A stretch of DNA of 64,000 nt, taken from contig CM072512.1 in NCBI GenBank assembly GCA_036898135.1, positions 7,781,484 through 7,845,483 of the forward strand. Direction: 5' to 3'. Position numbers and translations under genes: made by a program. The notes under the pieces were generated by a model. The model had not been told where the DNA came from. It made no database searches and saw only the letters and a program-made list of their open reading frames with translations. Below are positions 30,249-43,600 of the stretch, one piece after another (the first letter of the stretch is position 1; each line of letters begins with the position of its first letter). This stretch comes from Oncomelania hupensis. Taxonomy: Eukaryota > Mollusca > Gastropoda > Littorinimorpha > Pomatiopsidae.

Positions 30249-33200
30249 GAGATTAAAGGAATCAGAAAATTCTAATAATAAAAATCAAAGTGGGTAAATA
30301 ATTCGCACTCTCTAAAGTTCCTATACTATCCTATCGCGAAACTCAAAGGTCGTTGGTGAACCACAGATGATCTTTTAACCAGCGTACTCCATCTTTCTCT
30401 AGTCTCAGCAACAATCATAGCTTCGTTCAGTGTCAAAACCAGTCCATTCTCGAATGTTGTCCTCCCATCTCTTTTTCTGTCTCCCTCTTCTTCTGCCTCT
30501 TTGCACCGTGCCTTGCAGGATGGTTTTTGCAAGGCATGATGATCTGGTGATGTGGCTATACCATCAGAGTTTCCATTTCTTTAGCACTGTGAGCATGTCG
30601 TTGTGTTGTCCAATGGCTTGTGTGATGGTCTTTCGGACTTCGTCGTTGGTGATGTGCTGGGTATAGGAAAAGCCCAGAAGTCTTCTTCAGCACCTCATCT
30701 CCATGCTTTGTATTCTTCATTGTAGATCTGCTGTGAGGGTCCATGTTTCGCAAGCGTATAGGAAGATGGACATGACAAGGGAGCGCAGCAGCCTAACCTT
30801 GGAATGGCAACTAAAGTTATTTTCTCCATAAATTTGTTGTCTCCCTTTATTTAATGTTTGTGCGAGCAATGACAAACAATACTGTAAATCTATATCAAGT
30901 ACAAGTAACTCCCAAGCTCTTGGATAATTAGCAGACTAGAAGATTCTAGCTATCATTTGAAAATAAATAATGTAATTTAACAAAATGTTCATAAAAAGTC
31001 TTCAGCCTGCGTTTGCCCGCAAGCGAGAAAGACAAGCTTACTCGACTTTCTGCTGTTTGTGTTCTATCTTGTTGAAGACGGTGCGGATGCGAGGCTCGAT
31101 GTACTGGTAGGGCCCCATGTTCTTGTGTTCCTCCTGCACCCACACCACCCGGGCGTTGGGGTAGTGCAAAATCTCTTCCTTCACCAGGTCAAACGGGAAT
31201 GGAGTCAGCTGAAATAACACAAACAAGACGTTGCTTATGTAGTGACAACACTGAAATATTCCAACTTTCCATCTACACAATGTTTGTGTGTGTGTCTGAA
31301 TGGAAGTATGACCTGAGAACATTGTCACAAGTGTTCCCTGTTCCCTGTTATCAATGCTTCCCAATGAAAAACGATTCTGACTTTTTACTACCAGTGAAAA
31401 TGAAAAATATTAAGATACTATGTGACATTACTTAGTCCAGTTGGCTTAAAGCTTGCAACATTTTTTATTTATTCATATGTTGTAAGATTTATGTAATTTT
31501 TTTATTTAAATATATATAAAATCAGTTCTTCTAGTTAATAAATTCTTTTTTTTATAGTTATTTAAATTTGTTTATTAATATGTTTATTTGAGACAGAGAC
31601 ATAGTGAAGCACAGAGTTATTTTTAAAATTTATATTTTTTATAATTTCTTTTAATTATCGAGTTGATTTTTTTTTTTTTATAGTTAGTTATTTAAATTTG
31701 TTTATTAACATGTTTATTTTTTTATTTTCAATGTCTAAATCACTTAAGGGATCAGTGATACTCATATTCTGATCTCTGCCTTCATCCTATCTAGGCTTGA
31801 CTATTTAACGCCCTTTTCTATGGTTGTCCTCAGTATCTGCTGCACAAGCTGCAGAAGATACAAAACAATGCTGCTCGCCTTGTTCTGCGTGTTCCAAAAT
31901 CAGACCACATCATTTTTTATTTAAAATCATTGCATTGGATTCCAGTGGAGGACAGAATGCAATATAAAATTGCAAGTCTTTGTTTCAAAGCCGTTTGGTC
32001 CATTGGCATATCCCGTATCAAAAACAACAAACTTTTGGCAAACATTCATTCTGCTTTTCAGCCCCTACAGTTTGGAATTATCTCCCTTCAGTTTGGAATT
32101 ATCTTCCTTTAACTCCGCACTCTGCCGATGCATGTCTTTCCTTTCGCTCTGGACTAAGTAAAAACACACATTTTCAACAATGTCTTTCTTTAAATATCGA
32201 TCCTGAACTTTCCTTCATCAAATACTTAAACAGCCGTAGATATTGTAGGTGTGTGTGTATGTGCATGTGTTTTTGTGTGTGTGTCCTGATTTGGTATTTC
32301 ACTTTTTTTTTCTTTATTTTTTATATTTTTAAAATTTATTTTTTTGTTCTGTAAAGCGCTATGAGTACTAGTGAGGAAGGATGCTGTGTACAAATATTAA
32401 TTATCATTATTATTATTATTATGATTATTAATAGACAATAAACGAGTAATAAACACTCACAATGAACATGTCTTTTTCAAAGCGCTGTATAAAATGTTTG
32501 TGAATTGGATTTTATATCTCAACTGGCTTGTAATTCCTGACCAAACTTTTTAAAGCAAAAAAACATGTATACAGAATATTTTAGTATTCTGCGTTTCAAC
32601 TCTCTTCAACCTTTAATACTTGTATTCCCAATAGAAAAGTCACTGTAAGCCACAGACGTCATTACAATAAAAAGCCAAAATGAAATATTTCCCCAAGACA
32701 AAAACTTCACCACATGAAATATTCATTTCTTTTCTCTGTACCCATTTATTCTGTCTATAATTTATTGAATTTATTAATTTATTTCAATTATTTTTATACG
32801 TCTAATATCACTATGGAAAGGCATTAACATTTTGTAGAACTCGCTCATCCCATCCCAGCTGTGCAAGGCATTTTCTACTGTATGCCTCCCTCTCGCCCCA
32901 TGTGCAAGGCATTTTCTATGCCTCTCTCTCTCGCCCAGCTGTGCAAGGCATTTTGTATGCCTCTTTCTCGTCCAGCTGTGCTATAATTAATGAGTACATA
33001 AAATGCTGTTAACTTTGAAAAACAAAACTTGAAGGTTTTTCACTGAAAATGAAGGCTGTGTTCCTACAATGAGTATAGACTGAAATGTTTGTCTTTTTCT
33101 ATTGCTATGCTCAAAGGAAGTTGCCGACGAACAAAAACCAATCTGATGTTTTTTTCTTCCTCACTTCAACCATACAACATTCATACTACTTTTAAGTTTT

Positions 33201-34593
33201 GTGCTTTATGATTATTATTATATTTATATTATAATTACTATTACATTATTATTAAATTATTAGTATACATTATTATTATCCTTATTATTATTCCTCATCA
33301 CCATTGATAAACTCCTTCTCTGACCTGTTCGATCCTGGCGATGGCAATGTCGCTGACCAAGTTCTTCTTTTCACGCTCCTTCACCAGCTCGTAGTAGACC
33401 TTGCCAGAGCAGAACAGCAGTTTCTTCACCGTGTCGTTGTTGTCCTTGGCCGGACCGGTCTCTGGGTACAGGCGCTGGAAGCGAGACCCCTCCACCATCT
33501 CGTCAAAGCTAGAGCGGGCCTCCGGCATGCGCAGCAAGCTCTTGGGCGTGGCCACCACCAGCTGTAGCCCGAGGCAAACCAAAAACTCGCTGACGTTAAC
33601 TCACGATCTCTGACTAGTAGGTTGAGCACAACTTCAATTCAGTCCATAAACTCAAATAAATAAACAAGGGACTGTGAGTTAGAACACTGCGAAATAGCCA
33701 TCTGTATCTATGGCACACATCCACAAAGGCAAACCATTGACAGCAGAGAAGGGGAGATAAATCTGTCCTACCATTGACAGCAGAGAAGGGGAGATAAATC
33801 TGTCCTACCATTGACAGCAGAGAAGGGGAGATAAATCTGTCCTACCATTGACAGCAGAGAAGGGGAGATAAATCTGTCCTACCATTCCCTCTTTCCACTG
33901 AGGACAGCAACTAAGGAGGATGTTATCCAAGATGCTATCAATACACTCCAGTCTATCTCTTTAGGCCATACACCTTAATCACTGGTGTTCTACACACACT
34001 TTTTTTGTCTCCCCCAAACAAGGGACTGTTGCATGGGGATTCTATTCAGCTTTGGATCAGTGAACATCAGGCACGCACGTACCACACAACAAAACAGAAG
34101 AGACAGAGAACGTCACGGAAAAGAGGAAAACAGAGATATTGAGAGAGTATTGTAGCCTTTCATAGGATAAAGGTTTCCGGCTCAGAAGCTGTATAGACAG
34201 AAAAAGTAAGAGTAGCTATTGTGGGGAAGGGGGGGAGGGGGGGGGAGGGGGCTAGGAAGGAGTCTTTCTGGGATAAGAGGATCTACTTCACTTCACGAAC
34301 AGCACGCTCTTAGTTCCCTGTGGGCTTGAGGGGAAGTACGGAGAGAGACAGAAAAAAGAGAAAGTGATGGAAGACTCACAGGTTTGCGGAAGGGCAGAGC
34401 AATCTGGCGCCTCATGGCGTGGAAGAAGTTGGCAGGGGTGGTGAGGTTGCAGACGAACCAGTTGGTCTCGTGCAGCTGCTGGATCTCAAAGTTCTGGTCC
34501 TCAACCTGTAAACAGTCAACCACACTCTACAAGGGTGCTGTATGAGATGAAAAAGGCTCCCAGAAAAAATGTTTTACAATCAACCCCCCAACC

Positions 34594-34625
<32 letters not shown>

Positions 34626-37600
34626 AATAAAAATAAAAATTTCAAGTTTGTCATAGAGGTATGGATGGGCACACTTTTTGTTTATTAAATATAGTTTTTG
34701 GGACTATTTTAGCACATCTCACACAGATTTTCAAAAAATCCATCTTGAACATTCCAAATATTTCGCATATTTTAAAGAATGTGTGATGATTGACATTATT
34801 AACCACAAAATCCAATTTCAACCATACAAAAGATGCAGCAAATTATAAGAGGCAAAAAAAGTTAAGAAGACTATAATGAATCTTGTATTGTACGAAGTTG
34901 AAGTGGAGGAGAAATGTATCTTTATAGTCCAAAAAGCATGGTAAGTCAACAAACAAACAAAAAATTTAAAACTAATAAAAATTATTCCAATTTTAAAATG
35001 AAGGTTTCTTGACATAGAAAGACAGTACAAATGCTTTAAATAATTCAGCTGCTTGTCAAAGCCATCGCAGTACTTATCGGAAAATGTCATCACCGTAAAT
35101 ATCAAACCCTTCCCCTTACAAGTCCTTCTTTCCTTGCTGAAGTACCCACTAAAACAATGTGGATATGTGCGCGCTCGCATGTGTGTATGTGAATGCAGTA
35201 TGAATGTGTGTGATTTACCCAAGAATTAATAAAACGAATGGTGTAAAACAAGAATTAAAAAATAACTTAAAAAAGAAAAATGTCAGAACTGAATTAGTGC
35301 AAAAATAGTAACAAAAGACTGACGTTACAAACAACAAACAAACAAAGCAAAAAGCAAAAAGAGAACGTGGAGCAAAATAAAACAACGCTTTACATTAAAA
35401 TAAAAGGACCAAAGAAAAATGCTAACACACTTGTAACATTTCTCACGTACATTCAGCCCTTTTTCAGTCTAATGACAAATAAATAAAGCAACCTCATGCA
35501 GTTCTAGGCCAACGACAAAACGTATCAAAATCATTTGGCGCATTAAACAATTAACAAACCAAGTTCCTAAGGCGGTTAGAATGAGCCAATTCACTTAACT
35601 GCAGTTAAATTTGAGAGCAAACAGTTGGCAAAATATAATATCAACAAACTCATATCATTTTCCCTTACCATTAGCTTTTGTGTTAAATTTATTTTTATTG
35701 TTATCATGCTCATCTTAGGTGAAAGACTACTGTGAAGATCGGGTAAATGCAATTGCAACATCTTTCAAGTCAACCGTTTCTGTAAGTAATTATGAAATGA
35801 GTTTTATGACAAATAAATACTTTAAAGAAAAGAGTACAAGACGATGCTTTTCAGAGAATACACCGACAATATGTAGAATTAAATTCCAGAGAATAATAAA
35901 TTTAAAATAAAGTGACTCCCCTATACCCCCCCTTCCCCCAAAACAAACAAACAAAAAAAAAAAAAAAAAGAAAACACAAAAAAACACCATAAATAAAAAC
36001 TGCGAGTCTAAATCTAATATTCATCATTTTAATCTGTAAAACTATTGTTATAAAATTAATGAGACTGCAACCATCTTCAACGGGGTAACGGGATAGCTCA
36101 GTTGATAGAGCGGCGAGCTCGTGTTACAAAGGTTGCAGGTTCGACTCCCGGTGTCCCGGACATAAACTTTGGCTGTCAGCATTGGCCATCTTACTATTGC
36201 TATTAGTCTGATGGTTGTTTCAATGTATAGTTTTCTATTCTCCCCCCTTCCCCGGTCGCCTAGGATTGTGCTCAGTCGTCTGAACGTCAGACTGTGCGCC
36301 CAAGGCAGCACGTGGGCTCTTCGGGCGGCTTGAGTTAGATCCTATATCGACCAGCGCCTTGAGCAGCTATTGAGCTGAAAAAGCGCTATATAAGAATGAT
36401 AAATAATAATAATAATAATAACCATCTTCAAACAATAAATACATGGAACAAGAGCATCGCATATGCTATAATAGTATAATTTTTTGTGTGTGAGTTTTTT
36501 TCCTTCTATTAATTAACAGGGTTTTTTTTGTGGTGACCTGCGCTAAACAATACCATACCATCATCACCATCAATATACAGGGTATTCACACTTTTCTGCT
36601 ATCATATGCACCAACGGGAATCCCCTCTATGAAAAATACTTCCGTTTTTTTTTCTCCGCGTGTTTTAGTGAGTTATTTCCAAATATTCAAGAATAATAAC
36701 ATGTGTCACTGGCCACCTGTATCGTACCCTCACATATTTTTTTTTTTTTTTTTTGCTGCAGTTTATTATCCCTTTCTATCGCCAGTGGCGCGCCTAAACC
36801 CTACCTACCTAACATTATTTGTGAATTTTTGAAAAATATTAGGAAAAACATAACGCCCAGATGCTGACTCGAACCCACACCTGTCAGGCGCCATTGGTTT
36901 CTGGCTTGTGGACAAGGCAAGTTAGTCCCGCCTTAGCCCACTTGGCCACAATGCTCGCATAAACATAGTCAGTTACTTCGTGTTTTGTGAAGGTTGCGAC
37001 GGCGAAGCTATGGAAAACTACAAGAGTTTTCAGGTCCTGTTTCACTTTCTGTCGATGATCGACGCACCTCAGAAGTCGCCACAAATACAGGCCTCTACGA
37101 TTGTTTTTTGCATTCTTTCACTGAGCATGTACTTCCTCCACCGTTTTTATACTTATCCCACTCATTTTCGGGCTCTAACAATCGTCGTTTTCGGCAATTT
37201 GCCATATTTAAAAGTCACGCATCAAGCTTTGATAAAAGCAAAACAAGCAAAACCGGAACTTGGTTTCATATAACCTCGTTTTAAATTAAAATTTTATCTC
37301 TAAATTTATTATTAATAAGCATACTTACCATGACTCAACAAGTGCAATGTTTTGGCGTTGCTAGGTGATAGTGCCCTTTTAGCGGAAGCTGGCAAAATCA
37401 AATCAAACATAGAGTTGCTTCCCCTGCACCAAACCGTCACGCGCCCCACGTGCCACAATACGCGTCTAAGCGCTCACGGCAAAGGACAGCACACCTCATT
37501 TCTTATTTGGAACTGCGGGGAGGTGGGAGGGATATTAAATTGAGTCATGGTAAGTATGCTTATTAATAATAAATTTAGAGATAAAATTTTAATATTAATT

Positions 37601-40600
37601 ACACATACTGTACCATGACTCAACAAGTGCAGATTAGCACGAAAAGGACGGAGGGAAGCAACTTTATCTGAAACAAACTTACCGTGAACAGGCTGGAGAA
37701 GAGGACCGGGACTGTAGGGCCATGACCACAGAACCGACTCCAAGAAGCCATCCTCTCGAGTATGGCAGGACAGAAACAGGAAGCAAGCTGGAACCGGCCG
37801 AGGTCTCCTGAAGCCCAGAAAGCCCCTATAGAAGGCCGGACAACAGCCAAGCGTGAAGACGGAGAACGCTTGGATTACCGTGTGGAATCCCAGATCGAGG
37901 CTGCAGAAGCGATCGCGCCCCGAGAGCGAGAGGAATGCACCGCCCCTGGGAAAGATGAAGGAGATCGGGGAACCAGGGCTGAGCTGGCCAAAAGGGAGCC
38001 ACGAGAATGAGAGAAGGGGACTCCTCTTCAGCTTTCCTGAGAACCCGCGGAAGGAGGGGGAATGGCGGGAAGGCATAAGCCTCCAACCCCTCCCAAGAAA
38101 TGGACAACGCGTCCACCGCCCAAGCCAGGCAATCTGTGACCGGCGACACAAACAGGGGTAGCCTGGAAGAGTAACGAGTGGCAAAAAGATCAATCAGAGG
38201 TTTAAACCACTCCGCCCAAACTGGTTGAAGAACAGAGTGGGACAGCGTCCATTCCGTGTGGACCACACAATGAGGGCGACTCAGAAGATCGGCCAAGACA
38301 TTGACAGAGCCGCTGACATGCTTGGCCACAAGCGTACAACCGAAATCAGCTAACCACAAAAGGAGGCTCTCCACCATCATGGAGAGAGCAGGGGAATGGG
38401 TACCCCCGAAGTGGTTGATGAGAGAAACCACAGTGGTACTGTCGGAGCGAACAAGCAAGAGGCCCCGAGGCAGGGAGGGAAGAAAACGATGAAGAGCCAG
38501 GCAAACGGCTTCCATCTCCAGGCGACTGATATGCCAAGACAGCTGGTCCTGAGACCAAAAACCGTGGGCTGAAAGGCTGCCAGTATGCGCACCCCAACCG
38601 ACCAAAGACGCATCCGTGAAGATTTCGGCCACCGGAAGCGGAGGGGAGATAGGCACCCCCGAAGAAAGCCACTCAACATTCCGCCAAGGAAGCAGAGAAG
38701 CGCGAAGGTCCGCCGTGACCGGAAAAAGAGCGTCCCAGGAATCGCTGGACTGACTCCAACGGGAAGAAAGCCAACGTTGAATCGGCCGCTTGCGAACTCC
38801 CGCGAGGGGAACCAGAGGAACCATAGACTCAAACGACCCCAAAAGAGAGGCCATAAATCTGGCTGACACGAAATCCTGACTCTCCAAAAGTAGCAGAAGG
38901 GACTGAAGCTTCTGCACCCGACGAGCCAAAGGGCGGACCGACCAATCGCGAGTGTCGAACGACATTCCCAGGTAGTTGAAAACCTGAGATGGAGACAACT
39001 CAGACTTGAGAGGGTTCATAGAGAACCCCAAGCGCCGAGCCCAAAGGAGAACGAGCCTGGTGTGCACAAGACAGAGATCGTGAGAACTAGCCTTGACCAA
39101 CCAGTCATCAAGATAAGCAGAGAACCGCACCCCGAGTCCGCGGACTACGGCAGCGAGTTCTTTGACAATCCTTGTGAAAACCCAAGGACTGAGAGACAAA
39201 CCAAAGGGAAGGGCTTTGAAATGAAAAACCCGATCTCTCCAGACGAAACGCATCCAACGCCTGTGAAGAGGATGAATAGACACATGGAAATAGGCGTCAG
39301 AAAGATCGATAGAGGTAGCCCAATCCCCCGGGCGCAGAGACATACGCACCGCAGCGGGAGTTTCCATGCGGAAACGAATGCGGCGAAGAAACTTGTTCAA
39401 CGAGGAAAGATCGAGCACCGGGCGCCAACCGCCGGATGCCTTCGGGACAACGAAGAGGCAGCCGTAAAACCCCGGGGAGTGAGGGCAAAGGACCTCCTCT
39501 ATAGCGCCCTTCTGGAGAAGGGCTATGACCTCCGCATCGAGAATCGCCTGAGCCTCAGGAGGAGACAGGGGGCGAAACAAAGGCGGGGAGCGACGAAGAG
39601 GGGGCCGAGAGGAACCCCACTGAAGTTTGAACCCCGACCGAATCACCTCTAGAACCCAACTGCTAGCAGAGGGGAGGCCGAGCCAAGCATGAAACTGACG
39701 AGCCAAGCCACCTGCCCGGAGGGGTAGAACACCTAGGGGTGTACAGGCAGGGATAGGACTGGTGGAAAACGCGCCACTGCGTAAACGCCTACGGCCTACC
39801 TCAACCCTGCCACGGGAAGAGGAAGTACCACACGGCCCACCCCGAGGAGAGAGACCACGGACCGAGCGACCTCGACACCTGTCAGGAAAGAAAGGCGGGG
39901 CCGAAGGGGTGTCCCGAGCCCAGAAGGCGAAACCAACCGACTGGGACCGGTCCGACTCCTCGCGAACAGCTGTGCGAACATAAGGACCAAACAGAGAGTC
40001 GGGTACCAAGGGTCCCACCCGAAGCGAGGAGGACAAGAGCGGAGGCAACGGAGACGCTGACTGAAGAAAAGCGTCACGACGCGCAAGAAGCAGGTTGACA
40101 TAGGCAATAGCCTGCGATTCGCAACCCAGAACGATGGAGGTACAGAGGGCCTGCAACAAGGACCTCACCGAAATCAACGAACCCTCGTCACAGAAAACGT
40201 GCCCAGAAAGAAAAGCAGAAGACAGCGCAGCAGAAAGTGCGTCAGCGAGAGAAGTATACTCAAGGGACCTAACAATAGCCTCCTCTATCTGTGCCAGACC
40301 ACCGACTGGAACAGGGATCGACGAAGGAGGCAAAGGCTTGAGGCCCCCCAAAAGAGCAAGATCATCCTGGGAAACCGGGAGCGAAGACTTCGGAAGAAAC
40401 GACCGAGAGAGGAACTTGCCGGGAACACCGGTCAATGAAGACAAACTCAAAAAAGAGCCCACAGCGGAAGCTCTAGGGAACCGAGGGACTTCCTCAAATG
40501 AAGAGGAAGGGGCCTCGCCCTCTTTAAGTCCTCTAGCCGCAGAAAAGGCCCAATCCACAAAACGTTTAACACTAGGAGACTCCCTGAATACAAGGCAAGC

Positions 40601-43600
40601 CTCATCAGACTCGGCAGAAGCAAGAGTCCCGCCTAGGAAGGAATGGAGGTGTGGTAGGGGCACCGAAACCTCCTCCACCACCTGAGGACAAAAAGCCGCA
40701 GCGTGTTGAACCGCCTCTCTAAAAAGAGCCTCAGGGTTAAGGGCTGGATAGAACGCCCCAGCACCCGAGAAATCAGGAACTAGGGTAGGAGGAACCAAGA
40801 GTGCCCCACCCCCACCAGAAGGCGGCGCGCACAAAGGCAAAGCGGCGTTCGCATGTAATCCGGAGGAAGGTAACGAAAAAATCGAACCAACAGCACCGGA
40901 AACCAGTACCCCCGACCCACAACCGAAACCGGAAGTGACAGAGGTCGAAGGGTGAACAGGGAAAGCTGGACCCAAACCGGAAACGGAAGGGGGCCACGGG
41001 CAAACCGTACCCCCCGATCCGGAAACCGGAGCCCCCGCCCCACGACCGCAAGCGGAAGTGGAGTACAAAGGAGGATGAGAGGGAGAATCCAAACCGGAAA
41101 AGGAAGAGGGTGACGGGTGTACCGTACCCCCAGTACCGGAAACCAGAGCCCCCGCCCCACGACCGCAAGCGGAAGTGGAGTACAAAGGAGGATGAGGGGG
41201 AGAATCCAAACCGGAAAGGGAAGAGGGTGACGGGTGTACCGTACCCCCCGTACCGGAAACCAGAGCCCCCGCCCCACGACCGCAAGCGGAAGTGGAGTGC
41301 AATGGGGGCTGGACTGGGGAGAGGAGGGACAAACCGGACGAACCGGAAGCCACACCCCTTGTCGCAGCTGGACGTAACACTGCGTACAGCGCTTTACGTG
41401 ACCCAAGCTTGACATTAGCCCGAAGGCCCGACCCGGTCTGAATCCCGCAGGAAACAGAAGGGAAGGCTTCGGCAGGGAGCTTATCCGGCCGTGCCGGGGC
41501 GTCCCCGCCGGACATTTAATGTGGTCCTAAACTAGGGCGACCACTTATATAAGCCAGAAGTCCCGACCCGGTCTGAATCCCGTAGGAAACAGAAGGGAAC
41601 GGCTTCAGCAAGTAGCTGGCCCGGCCGTGCCGGAGCGTCCCTGCTGGAAATATTATGTGGTCCTAAACTAGGGCGACCACTTATATGTTTCTGGTCGAAA
41701 CCTTGACCAGAAACGGCCCCAAGGTCACTTCTGGCAAGACCAAGGAGCCACCCCTCACCTCACTACCACCACTCCCCACCTCTTCACCACCACTTCTACT
41801 GACCTGAAAGGCAGAAGACAACAAAGAAGGGGGCGTAGGAGTGGACAAACAGCAAAGCCAACGAAGCAAAGCGGTAGTGAAGACGGCAGAAGAGGGGACG
41901 AAGAAATCCCGGACGTAGCGGGAGCTGCGCTAACAGCAACAGAAGGGACCGTAAACCGACCTATCTAGCGTGAACGGTCGACGAAGCAGAGACACGCAGC
42001 GACGGGGTGGAACACGACGAACCGCTGCGGTAATAGGATAACAGACAAAATGGAGAAAACCTACAACTCCGCCGGCAGCAACAACGAACTACCGGGCGAA
42101 CGCAGTAAGCCAGCAAAAAGAGAGCTACAGTAGGCACAACCACTCTAACCAAGTGCCAAATAAGAATTGAGGTGTGCTGTCCTTTGCCGTGAGCGCTTAG
42201 ACGCGTATTGTGGCACGTGGGGCGCGTGACGGTTTGGTGCAGGGGAAGCAACTCTATGTTTGATTTGATTTTGCCAGCTTCCGCTAAAAGGGCACTATCA
42301 CCTAGCAACGCCAAAACATTGCACTTGTTGAGTCATGGTACAGTATGTGTAATTAATTTTATAATGGCGATACCCACGAGTTTTTATGAGAGGTGCCGGA
42401 AAGTTGTGAATAGTGCTTCGATAACCACAAAAATTGAATAAAGTTCAACTTTAACAAAATCATGAACCGCATGACATAGAATAAAACCACAATGCATTAT
42501 AACATAAGGCTTGTACAGAGGAGGCACTACCCCGTGTGAAATACAGGAAAGTTACATGGCGTTACATTACTAATGGTCAGCTTGGCTGGCTGGATGCAAC
42601 AGCAACTTACACAACAGGGAAAGCAAAACAAAGATCAGTGGCAGAGTGCAGACCAACAACACAAACACCAGTAGACAAGTGGCGCCAGCTGTTATCAGCT
42701 CATCTATAGGGTGGTTGAAAAGTAACTCCCTATCAAACACTGCTCCTGGCTTTTGTAAACACTACTGCATTTATGTCAAACAAAAAGTCGTGTGATCCTG
42801 ACAGCGGTAGAATGTAACTGATTTCATTGGACTGGGACGAGAGCAGCCCATAATGGCCCATCGTCTGACACTGCCTGAGAGATCTCAAGCTGACATAACA
42901 TACGGCCAGGTGTTGGGCAGCGGGCCAGAACTTTTTAACTACACACCATTGTTCGGTAGTGTTTTGCAAGCCCATATAATAATAATTATTATTAATATTA
43001 CAATATTGGATGCTACATGCGCGCTTTTCCCTAAATCACCAATCAGGCTCAAAGAGTGAGGATCTGTACCTACATACACGCTCACATGTTACACAAGCAC
43101 ACTCTTCCATACCTCCTCCTCCCCATCACCCACATTCATCGCTGGAACAGCTAGTGTACAGTTAGGGAGATCTCCTCTAAAAAACAGACAAAGGGAAATT
43201 GAATTCTATGTGGAAATTATGGATTGACCGCATTCAATACCATGACTGAAGGCAGGGAGGGAGGGAACAGGAGCGCCTGGGAAGAAAACTCTCGGTGACC
43301 TGAGAAACCTCTGTACCTAAGTCATTTTGTAAGTTCCTCCCCTCCGGGATTCAAACCTGTGACCTCTGGCCTAACCCACTGCGCTAGCAGGCCACCCCAT
43401 CACGACCCCACTCTCCCCGAGTCAAATTCCTCACCATACCTTTCTTACATGGTAAACAGATAACTGAAAGCCAACAACAAAAACACAACAGCATTTTCTA
43501 GACAAAGAGGGGGAATCACAGGTTGAAATCAAAGCCCTCCACACCGACAGACACGTAACACGTATAATCTAGTCTGTGATACGTACATAGATTTCACTCT

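Larger units (their letters stand above)
37285..42357 (-). mobile_element. DIRS-order retrotransposon with ITRs and internal complementary region
   Basis: Inverted terminal repeats of about 190-220 bp (37285-37510 and 42165-42357). Just inside the 3' ITR lies an internal complementary region (about 37541-37630). It is the reverse complement of the left outer extension joined to the reverse complement of the right outer extension. This is the layout of DIRS-type elements, which replicate through a circle and integrate by tyrosine recombinase without target duplication. No flanking duplication is seen. It is GC-rich compared with its surroundings and is in the 12.6 kb OGDH intron, in OGDH-sense orientation. 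Confidence 0.88.

Noticed and set aside
33733..33880. CRISPR-like array
   Set aside because: The 37-bp units are contiguous, without spacers, in a eukaryotic intron.
36081..36160. Functional tRNA gene
   Set aside because: The A and B boxes are good but the acceptor stem is incomplete and the unit is the head of a SINE with its own target duplication.
37474..38193. 239-codon - strand frame at the end of the DIRS-like element, considered as a missing recombinase
   Set aside because: It overlaps the RNase H part of the true ORF in another frame, runs through the internal complementary region and shows no R/H-x-x-R/Y pattern.
38301..40685. + strand frames of 60-196 codons over the DIRS-like ORF
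   Set aside because: They are Arg/Glu-rich antisense shadows of a GC-rich coding region.
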